64,000 nt of DNA from Choristoneura fumiferana (GCF_025370935.1 NC_133478.1:15293280-15357279), one strand, 5' to 3'. Shown: positions 10,978 through 22,138, counted from the stretch's first letter. The notes: a model not told the origin generated them from the sequence alone. Numbers and translations: made by a program.

Positions 10978-11095
10978 TGAAAAGATCCCTTTTAGGGATA
11001 AGTTCGCCTTTGTACTCTTTTGTTTCGTTGTTTTCTTTTTGTATTATTTTTGTGTTTTATGTACAATAAAGCATTTACATACATACATACATAAA
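10978..11095 (+). mobile_element. LINE 3' end, tail type T2
   Basis: TTTTAGGGATAAGTTCGCC, TTTGTACTCTTTTGTTTCG and TGTACAATAAAGCATTTACA, ending (TACA)n. The AATAAA lies about 13 bases before the tail. Confidence 0.65.
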
Positions 11096-11165
11096 TTAGA
11101 CGCGGCTCCTATCGTTCAATATCAAGTAACGCACGATTGTCAACAATTTTTTTTTACGTCACATT

Positions 11166-12000
11166 TCATTAACCGACTTCGAAAAAGGAGGAGGTCTATG
11201 TTCCAATGTTTGTATTTTTTTTTTATGTATGTTCACCGATTACTTGCTGATTGTGGACCGATTTTCAAAATTATTTTTTTATTTGAAAGGGTATTCTTCT
11301 GAGATGGTTCCATTGTCACCAAGTGAAGATTTGATGATGGGATCCTAGGGAAATCGAGGGCAAACTTCAAATTTTATAGGCACACTTATGGCGAATTTGT
11401 GATTTATAGCATTAAGATGAGCATTCGGAAAGTATCATTTGTTAACCTGGACCTGATGAAGAAGACCGTAGATGACCAATGGAACTCGTCAAAGCTAAGT
11501 AATGCTCGCTCGTCTATAAACGATCATAATTAACATACCTAGAAAAGCGAGTAAGAAGAAACTTTAAGTTAATGATTCTTTTGAACTGATCTGATGCTGA
11601 AGCCAGAAGGTAGGCAACGGAACTCTGTTATAAAACAACGTAACTAAGTCGTGTTTGGGTTTATTGGAATCGTTGTGAGATGTACTTTTTAACAAAAGAG
11701 TAAAATCGACTCCAAAAAAATGAAAAAATAAAAAATGGAACCGACTACAAAACCCTTGAAAATATTTTTCTAGGTACCTACTAGCTCGAACTCGATGACT
11801 CAGCACGACCTAGCAGGAGTGATTGAAACCCATAGTATGTAGGTGAGGTAGACGACTATTGTTCCACTCCTGCTGGCTCGTGCTGAGGTACCGACTTCGA
11901 GCTAGTGTACCTAGAAAAATATTTTCAAGGGTTTTGTAGTTCGTTCCATTTTTATTTTTTTTATTTTTTTCGAGTCGGTTTTACTTTTTTGTTAAAAATT
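11166..12000 (+). mobile_element. Rep5 non-autonomous element with large 3' hairpin, copy 1
   Basis: Begins AACCGACTTCGAAAAAGG, contains GATCCTAGGGAAATCGAGGG and GACCTGATGAAGAAGACCG, and ends in a very large foldback. 11683-11835 pairs with about 11845-12000, including CCTTGAAAATATTTTTCTAG against CTAGAAAAATATTTTCAAGG. The outermost end TCGAGTCGGTTTT is the inverted counterpart of the start AACCGACTTCGA. Copy 2 (42046-42690) shares the layout. No coding capacity. Confidence 0.75.
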
Positions 12001-12458
12001 TTCTTTGTATAATTACGGTCCAATTCAATTGATTTATTTTTTCGAGATGTTAATTTTTTTTATGTAATAATAAAGTCGATTTCGATGTTAATTAAGCATT
12101 ATTATGCGATTCCTGTCATGTATTTAAGTTTGTCTATTTCACATTAGTATTATAAATAGTAGAGCGGGCAGAATGTGGTCATTACAAAAATAATAATATA
12201 ATTTTTTAGTAAGTCGAGTGCTTTTGAAATAGCCTGCTCATTCTTTCTCTATTTTTTATTATTCTATTATTTGAATTAAGTTTGGATTATAAACGTATAA
12301 AGAAATCAGTTTTCCATTTAAACAAAGCCGGCTGCAAAACAATCAGTGCCATTAAAAAATACACGAGCAATCATTTCATTTAATAACTCTATTCTAAATT
12401 ACTTTATGGTTATTAGTTATAGGTTGTATGCCAATTTTCGCTAACATTAAACCTAACT
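12001..12458. other. Intergenic, no gene recognised
   Basis: AT-rich sequence without recognisable repeats or open frames. Confidence 0.5.
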
Positions 12459-12470
12459 AAAGTGACTTAA

Positions 12471-12782
12471 AAAGCCGTGGTGGCCTAGTGGTTTGACCTA
12501 TCGCCTCTCAAACGGAGGGTCGTGGGTTCAAACCCCGGCTCGCACCTCTGAGTTTTTCCAAAATCATGTGCGGAATTACATTTGAAATTTACCACGAGCT
12601 TTGCGGTGAAGGAAAACATCGTGAGGAAACCTGCACAAACCTGCGAAGCAATTCAATGGTGCGTGTGAAGTTCCCAATCCGCACTGGGCCCGCGTGGGAA
12701 CTATAGCCCAAGCCCTCTAATTCTGAGAGGAGGCCTGTGCCCAGCAGTGGGACGTATATAGGCTGGGATGATGATGATGATG
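12471..12782 (+). mobile_element. SINE-A, full-length copy with 12-bp target duplication
   Basis: tRNA-derived head with box A (TGGCCTAGTGG at 12481-12491) and box B (GGTTCAAACC at 12525-12534), a SINE-A body (AAATTTACCACGAGC; GAAACCTGCACAAACCTGC; CCGCACTGGGCCCGCGTGG), then GTGGGACGTATATAGGCTGG and a (GATGAT) tail. AAAGTGACTTAA at 12459-12470 is repeated at 12783-12794, an intact target site duplication that marks both ends and suggests a fairly recent insertion. Confidence 0.92.
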
Positions 12783-12794
12783 AAAGTGACTTAA

Positions 12795-13514
12795 GTGCCT
12801 ACGGGGCACAGTATAAAAAAGGAGAAGTATTCCGTCTCGGCAGCGTCCTTGACATAATTACCTACGCCGGCTCGGTACACAAACGCACGATTTGGCTGCC
12901 TACTGTCACTCTTCATGTATTTGATTTGATAATGTCACATGAAATTTAAAGTAGGGAAAGGATCAGGAGAGATTTAGAGACGGACTAAGTGATGATGATG
13001 ATCTGATCCGGCCGATTTCGGCCATGGCAACAGCTTCAACTCCGTCGGTGTCGCTCAATGTGCTCGCAAGTGGCTTACGTAGCTTACGGACTAAGTAGTG
13101 TTTAACAAAAATGAACTTTACGCTATTTTAATAAACCACAAAACGTATTATGTTTTAAACAGTTTTATTTGGCTTCATCACTACGTATATTTGTTACTTA
13201 CAAATTAGCTACGGAGAAGTATTTGCGCCTCGTCTGGGATGTGCGAAAAGCTTTATTGTTGAATTTAAGAGTACATAAAATTCGCATTCTGATAAATTAC
13301 ATCATTAGATACGTTTTTATTATATTATATTAGATGAATTTAAACATCCGTACACCGAACAATACTGTTTATATCGTTGTGACATATTAAGGTACGTAAT
13401 AAATGCGCGTGAGTCCGTTCGTAACCGCGAAGCACTCGCGACTGATGGTTGCCGAGGTATGCTGAGAATTCGTGGCGCGTAGGTATAACTCGCGTTCCGG
13501 CTGTTTGTATGAAG
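12795..13514. other. Intergenic, no gene recognised
   Basis: Contains a short (GATGATGATGAT) run near 12991 but no recognisable coding sequence; open frames at 13320-13617 are overlapping shadows. Confidence 0.45.
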
Positions 13515-13521
13515 ACGGTGT

Positions 13522-13682
13522 ACTGCTACGCATTCCAACTGCAACGCAACCGCCAACTGCTCGTAATATTTTCATTTCAGTTCCATTGCAGTCGGCACAA
13601 CTGCACGCAAATTGCACGCTGGCTGCTTGAAGTATATAAGCCGGCAGTTGTGGTTACGTTGCAATTGAAATGCAGTCTTTAG
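13522..13682. mobile_element. Imperfect foldback element
   Basis: GCATTCCAACTGCAACGCAAC (from 13530) and the reverse complement of the segment ending AATGCAGTC at 13677 (GCATTTCAATTGCAACGTAAC) are alike, giving about 35-40 bp inverted arms. A TATATAAG at 13635-13642 lies in the loop. The arm homology makes a decayed transposon more likely than a promoter. Confidence 0.45.
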
Positions 13683-13689
13683 AGACCCT

Positions 13690-14630
13690 ATGACGTTTAG
13701 TACCTATTACTTTACTTAGGAACCTACTACACTGTAAATAAAATAAAAAGAAACTTTAATTAACTGAGTTACTATTTGGTTTGCCCAAGTTTATTATCAT
13801 ATCCAATAATGTATTGTTTTTCATGTTTTTTTTTATTTCTTAATTTATAAAGTGTTTTATTTTAAAACTTTTGTTTTTGAACTTTCATTCTCAGCTAGCA
13901 TGTCAAGAGATTTTCAAACCACACGAATCGATATTTTTTGTAGGAAACGAAATTATGACAAATGAAATTATGGGAAACAAAGGAAGGCTGCGCGTTTTTA
14001 TGTTTATTCTGTTGAAAGAGCTTAGGTGTCAGCACATTAATCTTTTATGTTTTAGCTCATCTCGAACTCCCCACAGTTTCAAAAAAGCTTTGAGCTGGCA
14101 AGTCCATGAATTTGACAACAAACTTCACAGCACCCAGACGTATTACTGCAGCTGCTACGTCACATACATTATTTAGAGAGCTCACCGGTGACACTCAGTA
14201 CTAGTCTAATGCAACCAGCAATCTTTACTGGTGAATATAAGCAAAATACGTAAATCTTATTCAATATTACAAAAGCAAATATTTTGCGTGAGTCTGCATG
14301 TATGAATCCGAAACTAGCAATAATTGTACCTACCTTTGTAATATTGTTGTAAAGGTATAATTGCCTTTGATTGATTTTTTGTTAATTTTTATTTATTTAT
14401 TATATATTTCCTAAAATAGCGGAGTCGTCACATGCCGTTACCGTTGATTACTCGTTAAATTGCACACTACGTGTTACCAAAGACCGAATAGACGTTAAGT
14501 TAGTTTACGAGAACCAATCTGGCTCGAGGTTTACGACTGGCCTTAATGTCTAGCGAGAATGTATTTAAATAAAGATGATGATGATGATGACGAACCAACT
14601 TAGAAAAGTTGAAGAGCCTTCGAAATTGTT
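13690..14630. other. Intergenic, no gene recognised
   Basis: A 101-codon open frame at 13871-14176 has no signal peptide, domain or splice context I can support. A (GATGAT) run is present at 14573-14588. Confidence 0.45.
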
Positions 14631-14634
14631 AATT

Positions 14635-14803
14635 TAAAATTCAATATCTTAAAAACGACTAAATTTATTATAAAAAAACATAGCTAAGTACCACCGTGAA
14701 AAAACCATCCATCCGTTTGAGAGTTACGATGCCACAGACAGACAGGTATTAGCGTCAAACTTATAATAGGTATCCCCAATTTTTCGTCGGAGGGTTGAAA
14801 AGA
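14635..14803 (+). repeat. Rep3 copy
   Basis: TTCAATATCTTAAAAACGAC, CCGTTTGAGAGTTACGATGC, CACAGACAGACAG, GCGTCAAACTTATAATAG and TCGTCGGAGGGTTGAAAAG. Confidence 0.65.
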
Positions 14804-14809
14804 AAAGTG

Positions 14810-15567
14810 GTAGTCTACTAGTGGTTTGACCTATTGCAACTCGAGGCCGGGCTGAATCTAGCAGTCGAAATTTTGGAGTTGTATCCTATGTGTTATATTT
14901 TCAGAAGTCCAGCTATTTATCTACATTATTCATAATTCATTTATTGCATGAAAACGGGTACAGAAAGGTAGAAGGTAAAAATAAAAATAATAAATAAGTA
15001 CATGACAACAATATTGAGATAGATTAAATACTACATTTCGGCTTTTATTTCATCCTAAATTACAATGTCAAAAATTACAATAATAATTACTATCAGTATA
15101 TTACAAATAATATCAAGATGTCACGTAGGTATTCATTCATGTAAAATATAAAAGTTAACCGTAGGTAGCGCAGATTTCAATTAAAACTAACATAACCAGA
15201 CTTCATTCAAATCTGTACTTCATTTTTTTTTCGAACTGAGCAACACTGTTAACCTCAGACGGCTTTTACAGCTTACCGGAGAGAGGACGAGCTGCCAGTT
15301 GGACCTGATGAACGGCCCTGTGGATGGTTTAGCTTAGCATGCCAAAGGGCGCTCCTATTGAGCCGACCTCGGACCTTGGACGCTAAGGGAAAGTTTGCAA
15401 GTTTTAATGCTACATCGTTTCGGAAAGACTACGTTAATCCCAACTGAGAAGGAGCGACCCGTTCATCAGTTTTAAAGGAGTAACAAAGACTCACACACCC
15501 GCAAGCAGATACAAACAAACTCTCACTAAAGAACTTAAAGAAAGGCCCTTTGCCAATTCAAAATTGC
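14810..15567. other. Intergenic, no gene recognised
   Basis: 15240-15540 is less AT-rich but has stops in all frames; no family recognised. Confidence 0.45.
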
Positions 15568-15578
15568 GAGTATTGTGT

Positions 15579-15891
15579 CCCATCCCAGCCTATATACGTC
15601 CCACTGCAGGGCACAGGCCTCCCCTCAGAATGAGAGGGTTTGGGCCATAGTTCCCACGCGGGCCCAGTGCGGATTGGGAACTTCACACACACCATTGAAT
15701 TGCTTCGCAGGTTTGTGCAGGTTTCCTCACGATGTTTTCCTTCACCGCAAAGCTCGTGGTAAATTTCAAATCTAACTCCGCACATGAATTTCGAAAAACT
15801 CAGAGGTGCGAGCCGGGGTTTGAACCCACGACCCTCTGCTTGAGAGGCGATGGGTCAAACCACTAGACCACCACGGCTTCGCGGCACGGCG
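15579..15891 (-). mobile_element. SINE-A, full-length copy with 11-bp target duplication
   Basis: Reverse orientation: the tail side starts CCCATCCCAGCCTATATACG and the tRNA head ends at GCCGTGGTGGTC (box B reads GGTTTGAACC on the plus strand). GAGTATTGTGT occurs at 15568-15578 and 15892-15902. The (GATGAT) tail is reduced to GATGGG. A few bases (CCGCGAA) extend beyond the usual head. Confidence 0.9.
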
Positions 15892-16267
15892 GAGTATTGT
15901 GTACCTTATAGCTATTTGGAGAGATGCCTCACATTGTACGCATAGATATTGGTCCAGTATTCATAGCTGTGCTTTATCTCACCGTTCACTAACATAATTG
16001 TGTGCTTTCTGCTCCGGCGTATTTGCTTGCTCGTCTACAAGATTGATATATGATGAGGGGCGTAGGGCTGCCGGTAAACTGGACGTCATATCTTAATGAA
16101 TAGTTGATTGATAAGACACTTTTAGAAGGACACCTATGTTGATGTACCGTTCAAAAATTCCACTCATTTTTATATCGTAATAATCATACCTGCGCTAACT
16201 CGGGGCACGTTCTGAGGATTTGATATCGAAAATAAGTTTTTGGTAAAAATTTAATTTTTAATACAAC

Positions 16268-16545
16268 CTTTATTTTGCTGTCTGTACTTTTTGTTGACTG
16301 TACTTACTTGTATTGTCACTCAAACCATATTTGCATACATGTTGAAAAGTTCCGTCCTGTGGAAACGATTCTGGCCGGACTGCCAGGATGTCACTACCAG
16401 ATTACTCGTATTGTATCGTCACGCAATTTACATAAGTATACCAAATTTCAAGTCAATCCAACTACTGGAAGTTGGCCGAATTTAACTTGCAAGATTTGAT
16501 TACAGACAGACAACGGGACAGGTGAAACTAAATAAACGCTTGTAA
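16268..16545 (+). repeat. Rep4 copy, full length
   Basis: TTTTGCTGTCTGTACTTTTTG, TTGACTGTACTTACTTGTATT, AAGTTCCGTCCTGTGGAAACG, GCCAGGATGTCACTACCAG, CAAATTTCAAGTCAATCC and GCAAGATTTGATTACAGACA, ending GGTGAAACTAAATAAACGC. Two half-units share the ACCAAATTTCAAGTC motif in the best preserved copies. Confidence 0.75.
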
Positions 16546-16839
16546 AAAGATGTCGTGTATTATAATATTTAATTATAGCGACTTCTCATTGAAAATTCTC
16601 GATTACCTACTATTAAAAGGTTTGATATCATGTCTGATAACAAGCCTCTTAATTAATTACTTTTTTTTTTTTTGTAGATAATACTAGTTTGCTACGTCAC
16701 TTTAGAATCTGTGCCCCAAGTTTGCACAGGTATGATAACAATCAACCTAAGCAACTTAGAAAAATTGAAAAACCCTCAACAGTCATTTCAAAATACAATA
16801 TATATTATATAATGAATACAGAAACGCAAGAACAACTCA

Positions 16840-16965
16840 TTATCATCAGCATCATATCAGCCGTACAATGTCCACTGTTGGGCAATGGGCATAGGCCCCC
16901 ACACATTATTTATAGTGTTGTGCCAGCCCTGAAAGCCTAGGGACGCTCCTGATAGTCGAGTGACG
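16840..16965 (-). repeat. RTE-type LINE tail fragment
   Basis: Plus strand shows ATCATATCAGCCGTACAATG, TCCACTGTTGGGC..AGGCC, the antisense of the GGCC..GCCCAACAGTGGAC..GGCTGATATGATG end used by RTE-type LINEs. Confidence 0.5.
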
Positions 16966-17391
16966 GACGGGCCCAAGCGCCGCAATTTCATAAATCAAAC
17001 GCAACACACTGTCTTTGGTGAATGCGCTTTCATCGTGCAACTCCACACTAATGTATAGAAGATGTGGTCATGATAGTGTTGTACCTACTATTTATCGGAG
17101 GTTAGAACTTAAAATAATACATAATGAATTGTTGTTAGTTTTTTTCATAATTTTTTTTGCTGCCTGTATTTTTGGTGGACTGTACTTGCATAGTGATCTA
17201 ACCTTTATCATGGCGTTTTAAGGACGTAGTATTTATTCAACAGTGAACGTCTTCTAGCTGATAATGATGATGATGACATGTTACTTACGTTGTGTTAATT
17301 ACGTTTAAAAATAATTATTATCGGAAGATCTTGTAGAAAATGTTAAAAATAATACCTATCAATGACAAAGATGGGCGCATATAGCCACATG

Positions 17392-17532
17392 ATTGGTACG
17401 GACGACAAAGCACAAGGCACAGCGAAGCGAAGATGGCCAGATGACCTGGGCGCGGAACTGAGCAAATATAGCTCTCGATAGAGAGATGTGGAGGTCAAGA
17501 TAGGAGACCTTTTCCAGCAGTGGGTCACAGAT
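17392..17532 (+). pseudogene. Decayed RTE-type LINE C-terminus
   Basis: Reads GTAKRRWPDDLGAELSKYSSR-stop and, further on, VEVKIGDLFQQWVTD, equivalent to the RRWxDDL...GEAYVQQW end of the element at 4750-5061. One in-frame stop; no tail preserved. Confidence 0.6.
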
Positions 17533-17747
17533 GTATTATAAGTACAGATATAAGTTGGAATAGTTCTCGGAAATTTCTGAAATTTTTGTCAAGAAATATT
17601 TACTATAGTAAATTTAATTTCATAAAACGGGAAATTTCAATCCCCATACAAAATTGTGAGAAGTTCCGAAATTTTCCTATGTAAAATATTCCGCAGTTTT
17701 GAAAAGTTTCCTTTGGCACATCAGTAATTCCAAGTTATGATAAACAT

Positions 17748-17862
17748 ACGAGTGTTCGTCACTGTCCCAATAGTTGCCATCTTTAATTTTATGCCATTAG
17801 CAATAAAGGTGACAGCTGGGTGTCATCTTTTGGGAATTACCGTGTGGAGCACTCGGTCGTTT
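17748..17862. mobile_element. Small foldback element (CGAGTGTTCGTCACTGTCCC end)
   Basis: ACGAGTGTTCGTCACTGTCC, CAATAGTTG on the left faces TTTGGGAATTACCGTGTGG, AGCACTCGGTCG on the right. A related left end (CGAGTGCTCGTCAGTGTCCC) occurs at 43741-43760. Confidence 0.45.
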
Positions 17863-17937
17863 ACCTTATAAGGTAATATAATATGATATCGATATTATAC
17901 TGTCCCATCCCATCACTAACGCTAGAACCAGCAGCTA

Positions 17938-17981
17938 GGGCTGCCTCCGACTGCTCCTGGACTAACAGTTAGTGCAGCCCT
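17938..17981. repeat. Short hairpin AGGGCTGC...GCAGCCCT
   Basis: Eight-base perfect stem with a partly paired interior (ACTGCTCCTGGACTAACAGT). No family recognised. Confidence 0.35.
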
Positions 17982-18428
17982 CTGAAGTATTAACAATTTG
18001 CAACTATGTTTTGAATACTAATTAAATGCAGTTGGACGCAGCAGCATCTTTCGCTGTGATTCACTGTTATGGAGGGATTCAAATTCATTTATCATTTCAA
18101 TGCACAATGAGACAAAGTTAATTGTTATATACGCTTACTTAGACATTTATTTATTTAAAAGTATATATTCATGAAATTGTATAATTCCTCACGACTTTAT
18201 AACACTGTCCGTGTACAGATCTGTTCACTCATGAAGGCGCGCCCCTCCACAGATAATTATCAATGTGCACGAGTAGACCACGTACTTACACGTTGTCTTA
18301 GTGTCAGTGTGCGTGACTGACGGTACGCTTGCGACTGAGGACGCGTTCGAGCTATATACGCACACATAAACTTGTCGTACGGTCGCCCACGGACACGGAT
18401 ACTCATAACATAAGTTACCTAAATTCCA

Positions 18429-18670
18429 GGCGGCCGAAGTTGCCAAGAGGCGCAAATACAGTGTTCTTGACGTCGGATACAACTTCGTTGCCTTTGGCGT
18501 GGAGACGCTCGGTCCGCGTGGGTCCCTGGTGAAAAGGAACTCTTCAGTCAACTGGCAAAAAGCTGATCGACGCCACCGGGGACAAGAGGGCTGGCAGCTT
18601 CCTAGCACAGCGTCTTGGCATCGCCATACAGCTAGGAAATGCTGCCAGCATTCAGGGGCCTTTCTTAGAT
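18429..18670 (+). pseudogene. LINE-C 3' end (C-terminus of polyprotein)
   Basis: Conceptual reading with two frame changes: AAEVAKRRKYSVLDVGYNFV, AFGVETLGPRG, then after a shift KLIDATGDKRAGSFLAQRLG, IAIQLGNAAS. These match in order the extreme C-terminus of the LINE-C family also seen at 35160-35280 and 39400-39540. 5'-truncated, dead. Confidence 0.75.
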
Positions 18671-18689
18671 TTATATATTTTTTTTTAAT

Positions 18690-18735
18690 AGCCTACAATA
18701 GTGTCCCACTGTTGGGCAAAGGCCTCTCCTCTCCT
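18690..18735 (-). repeat. LINE tail fragment
   Basis: AGCCTACAATAGTGTCCCAC, TGTTGGGCAAAGGCCTCTCC, an antisense RTE-like tail of about 45 bp. Confidence 0.45.
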
Positions 18736-18739
18736 TTAT

Positions 18740-19618
18740 ATTAGTTTTTAATTATTATTATTAAGTTTTTATTGTGTAAATTTACTTAAGTATTTCCATG
18801 ATTAAATTATTTGTATATTTAATTCCAGATGATAACGGGCTCTTTGAAAATAAAGGAGGCATGTTTTTTTTTAAGAAATGATGAATGTTATATGAAGTCA
18901 GTTAAAAATATGAAAAAAAAACCCTGACATTTTACTTCAATATAAAACAAACAAACACTTTTTAAAGTGCATTACCAAACACCACCGCAACAAAATAACT
19001 TTGTTTATAAACAAAAACTATTCAAATAATTTCGTCCCTAGAAAAATACCTTGCAATTAAAGAACTGCCAAAGGAAGGGTCCGTCTGTATCAGGGATTTA
19101 AATGACAGTTTTCTGTAAACTTTCATTAGAAGTCCTCACTAGGTTTCTGCATGGGTTTATTATTTTGTCATTTAAAATTTACCCAGCAACATTTTAAAGA
19201 GAAAGGCCGCGTGTTCGAACCTCTAACTACAGGACCAGTTCGCAACTCGTCCAAAACCTTTTAGTAGTTAATTTTATCGAAACTAAATTCGACATCGGAC
19301 GGTGATTTGGTGCCTCGAGCTAAGGTAACTATTGGATACCCGAAACAGGTACAACTATTTTATATGAGGCTTTTGTTTTTAAATGTTCTTGTTAAATAGT
19401 AAAAGTTTTTATATTTCATCTAATACTACGCATAGTATCACATCGTATTCTCCCCTGGTTAAAGTCAAAGTCAATTAAAAGTCCAGACATCTTTACCCTC
19501 GTAAGACCCAACGTGGTAGATTTAGGACATACGTTAGCAATTGCCAACTTTTACTGTTTGACATTAAGTTTTGAATTCTAATAATTTAAAATTTGACGAT
19601 GTTAAATAAACAATCCTC
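18740..19618. other. Intergenic, no gene recognised
   Basis: AT-rich, without a supported feature. Confidence 0.5.
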
Positions 19619-19619
19619 G

Positions 19620-19801
19620 AATGGAGACCACGGACGGGAAAACGTAGTGTAGGGCGTCCTGAGGCACGGTGGACGGATGACCTTAAGAGGATCGCTGGCG
19701 GCGGATGGATGCGAGGGGCTGAAGACAGTGTTGTGGCGCGCCATGGAAGAGGCCTATGTCCAGCAGTGGACTGCTATAGGCTGATGATGATGATGATGAA
19801 A
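19620..19801 (+). pseudogene. RTE-type LINE, C-terminal end with (GATGAT) tail
   Basis: WRPRTGKRSVGRPEARWTDD, LKRIAGGGWMRGAEDSVVAR, then after a +1 shift EEAYVQQW. Carries the R(N) substitution pattern of a second, less conserved RTE subfamily compared with 4750-5061. Tail CTGATGATGATGATGATG follows. Confidence 0.75.
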
Positions 19802-19804
19802 TAA

Positions 19805-19883
19805 ACAATGTAGGCTGTAATCTGTAACAAGCACATAAGAATATCAAAAAAAGGCCCCGGCAAGGAACTTAACGAGGTAGCTA
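19805..19883 (-). mobile_element. LINE 3' end, T1, short fragment
   Basis: Minus strand: TACCTCGTTAAGTTCCTTGC, CGGGGCC, then ATTCTTATGTGCTTGTTACA. It abuts the (GATGAT)n tail of the RTE end. Confidence 0.5.
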
Positions 19884-19884
19884 T

Positions 19885-20362
19885 ATTATTTATAACTTAT
19901 TCACAATTATTATTGGTATAGGGCCAGATTAAGGAGAGGCATCCAGGGATTGACCAACGAGCGTCCGTAAGAGAAGGCCATCCACATTATAAAAGTAAAA
20001 AAAAAATGCTAACTTCGACGAACCATCAACTCTTTCCATTTTTTACCAACTTTTTCGTTTTTAAAAGATCTTATTATAAAATACTAGGCACTTGTAAACA
20101 AACTTTTCTAATTCATCATGTGAATTCCTCTCAGGTTTATAGACTCAAAACGATCAAACTCAAAACAGCGAGTGGTCCCTATCGATTGCCGATGCGATTC
20201 TCAATTCCAAACGAAAGGAAATACAAGTTGTATAATTACAAATTACTTTGTTTAAATTTGCTTTGTCTGTAAGTAAATAAGAACGAGGTTGTTACGAGTA
20301 TTTGCACTATGTAAATATGTAAACTTTTGTACCTAAAGATGCATATTGTAGTTTTGATGTAA
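19885..20362. other. Intergenic, no gene recognised
   Basis: No supported feature. An 88-codon open frame (20006-20272) shows no recognisable motif. Confidence 0.45.
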
Positions 20363-20363
20363 C

Positions 20364-20625
20364 TTCACAGCCTATATACATCCCACAGCTGGGCCTCCTC
20401 TCAGAATGAGAGGGCTTGGGCCGTAGTTCCCACGCTGGCCCAGTGCAAATTGGGAACTTTACACACACCATTGAATGGCTTCGCAGGTTTGTGTGCAGGT
20501 TATCCAATTTTTTCTTTCATCATAAAGACTTTTAACACACGATCTGCTTGAAAAGCCATATTACTCTTATTATGTGAAATAACTAACCCACGGCTTTTGT
20601 CAAACCACTAGGCAACCACGGCTTT
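20364..20625 (-). mobile_element. SINE-A, degenerate copy
   Basis: CAGCCTATATACATCCCACAG, GGCCTCCTCTCAGAATGAG, CCAGTGCAAATTGGGAAC; the centre is scrambled by substitutions and the head is reduced to GTCAAACCACTAGGCAACCA. No target duplication seen, consistent with age. Confidence 0.75.
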
Positions 20626-20629
20626 TTTT

Positions 20630-21209
20630 TGATGAAACTTAAGACGGCCATAAACATATTCAGTGCGAGATTAAGGTTACAAAAAACTATACAGCTACTA
20701 AAATAAGGCGTCCTTAAAAAAATAATATTTCACTGGCAGCGGGAATTTTCGTTTGCACCTGGAGCTCGAGCGTCGGGAGTGTTGTTTTGTCGTTTTTTTT
20801 CAGACCTAGTGCTTGAAAAAGGATATTACGTTTTAGGAAAGCGACACAAAATTAACAGGATGCAGTACTAGGTGTTTCCAGTGAAACCTTATATGAGGAA
20901 TTAGTTTATCGCTACCCTGCGGAAATCTCTTAAACATTTCACCTATAGCGTTATAAATAAATAATAAATAAACCTAACAATTGTATAAAATACTGTATTA
21001 TTACTACTTATTGTTGTTTTTTTTTTAATTCGACACGTGAATCCGGACATTGCAGCCACTCTCATTAGCAATTTCGTTGGTATTTTCACGAAATGAAATG
21101 GCTGTAGGTACGAATACATAGCCTTTGACTATGACTTATGAATGCAATGTGTTAAGTTAGATCTGCAACTTGAGAGGGAAAAACTTGCTAAAATACAAAG
21201 TTTGTCGTA
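20630..21209. other. Intergenic, no gene recognised
   Basis: No supported feature. Confidence 0.5.
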
Positions 21210-21221
21210 AAGTAAACCATT

Positions 21222-21531
21222 CATCATCATTCATCATCCCAGCCTATATACGTCCCACTGCTGGGCACAGGCCTCCTCTCAGAACAAGAGGGCTTGGGCC
21301 TAGTTCCCACGCGGGCCCAGTGCGGATTGGGAACTTCGCACGCACCATTGAATCGCTTCGCAGGTTTGTGCAGGTTTCCTCACGATGTTTTCCTTCACCG
21401 CAAAGCTCGTGGTAAATTTCAAATGTAATTCCACACATGAATTTCGAAAAACTCAGAGGTGCGAGCCGGGGTTCGAACCCACGACCCTCTGCTTGAGAGG
21501 CGATAGGTCAAACCACTAGGCCACCACGGCT
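21222..21531 (-). mobile_element. SINE-A, full-length copy with 12-bp target duplication
   Basis: (ATCATC) tail side at 21222, GACGTATATAGGCTGG in antisense, and the tRNA head at 21455-21531 with box B GGTTCGAACC. AAGTAAACCATT at 21210-21221 and 21532-21543 is an exact target duplication. This copy has the most canonical box B of the set. Confidence 0.92.
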
Positions 21532-21699
21532 AAGTAAACCATTACTGATATATAATGGGATGCCTTCGACACCCATAATTTTATTGTTTCGATTTTCGAT
21601 AGTCAGAACTTGGTACCCATATTATTTTTGGTCATAATAATCAATAATCATAATCGTTGTTAGGTATAACGCGAAATAAATATAATGATTGTAGAATAA

Positions 21700-21843
21700 T
21701 GTTAATGTTTATATATATCCGTGCAAAATTACAGGTTTCTAGCATTGATAGTCCTTGAGCAAAGCCGCGGACGGACAGACAGACAGACATGGCAAAGCTA
21801 TAAGGGTTCCGTTTTGGCCATTTTAGCTCCGGAACCCTAAAAA
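21700..21843 (+). repeat. Rep6 3' end
   Basis: ATATATATCCGTGCAAAATT, TCTAGCATTGATAGTCCTTG, GACGGACAGACAGACAGAC, AAGGGTTCCGTTTTGGCC and CCGGAACCCTAAAAA, as in the 3' part of the copy at 49258-50232. Confidence 0.7.
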
Positions 21844-21918
21844 GCTGGCAGAAAGTAGGTTTGGTTAATTAGGTTAGAACTGTGACCCCTTACAATCAAT
21901 ACCAGCTGACAGAAATGC

Positions 21919-22138
21919 GTTATGTCAAATAATAATATTCCTTTTGAATTTCAACCTTTCAATACAATTACCACATTAAATGTTATGACCAATAACGGTA
22001 TGAAATTCAATAGTTCTGACTAATAAGAGTTATGTCGAATAATAATATTCCTATTGATTTTCTACCTTTTGATACAATCACCACATTAAATGTTATGACC
22101 AATAACGTTATGAAATACAATAGTTATGACTTATGAAA
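21919..22138. repeat. Two tandem 110-bp units rich in TTATGAC
   Basis: GTTATGTCAAATAATAATAT starts at 21919 and GTTATGTCGAATAATAATAT at 22029, exactly 110 bp apart; both run through ACCACATTAAATGTTATGAC and CAATAACG. The downstream 80 bp keep repeating ATTATGAC-like words at irregular spacing, as if older units have decayed. Confidence 0.8.

Noticed and set aside
12474..12545. tRNA-like sequence with good A and B boxes
   Set aside because: It is the head of SINE-A, fused to the SINE body and flanked by a target duplication. The same holds for heads at 15810-15880, 21455-21531, 22619-22700 and 37930-38008. No free-standing tRNA gene was found.
13635..13642. TATATAAG as a promoter
   Set aside because: It sits in the loop of a decayed foldback element and no gene follows within a reasonable distance.
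13871..14176. 101-codon open frame, plus strand
   Set aside because: No signal peptide, domain, splice sites or similarity I recognise. Frames of this length are expected by chance in 64 kb.
18225..18608. 127-codon minus-strand frame
   Set aside because: It is the antisense shadow of the LINE-C C-terminal fragment at 18429-18670 and its flank.
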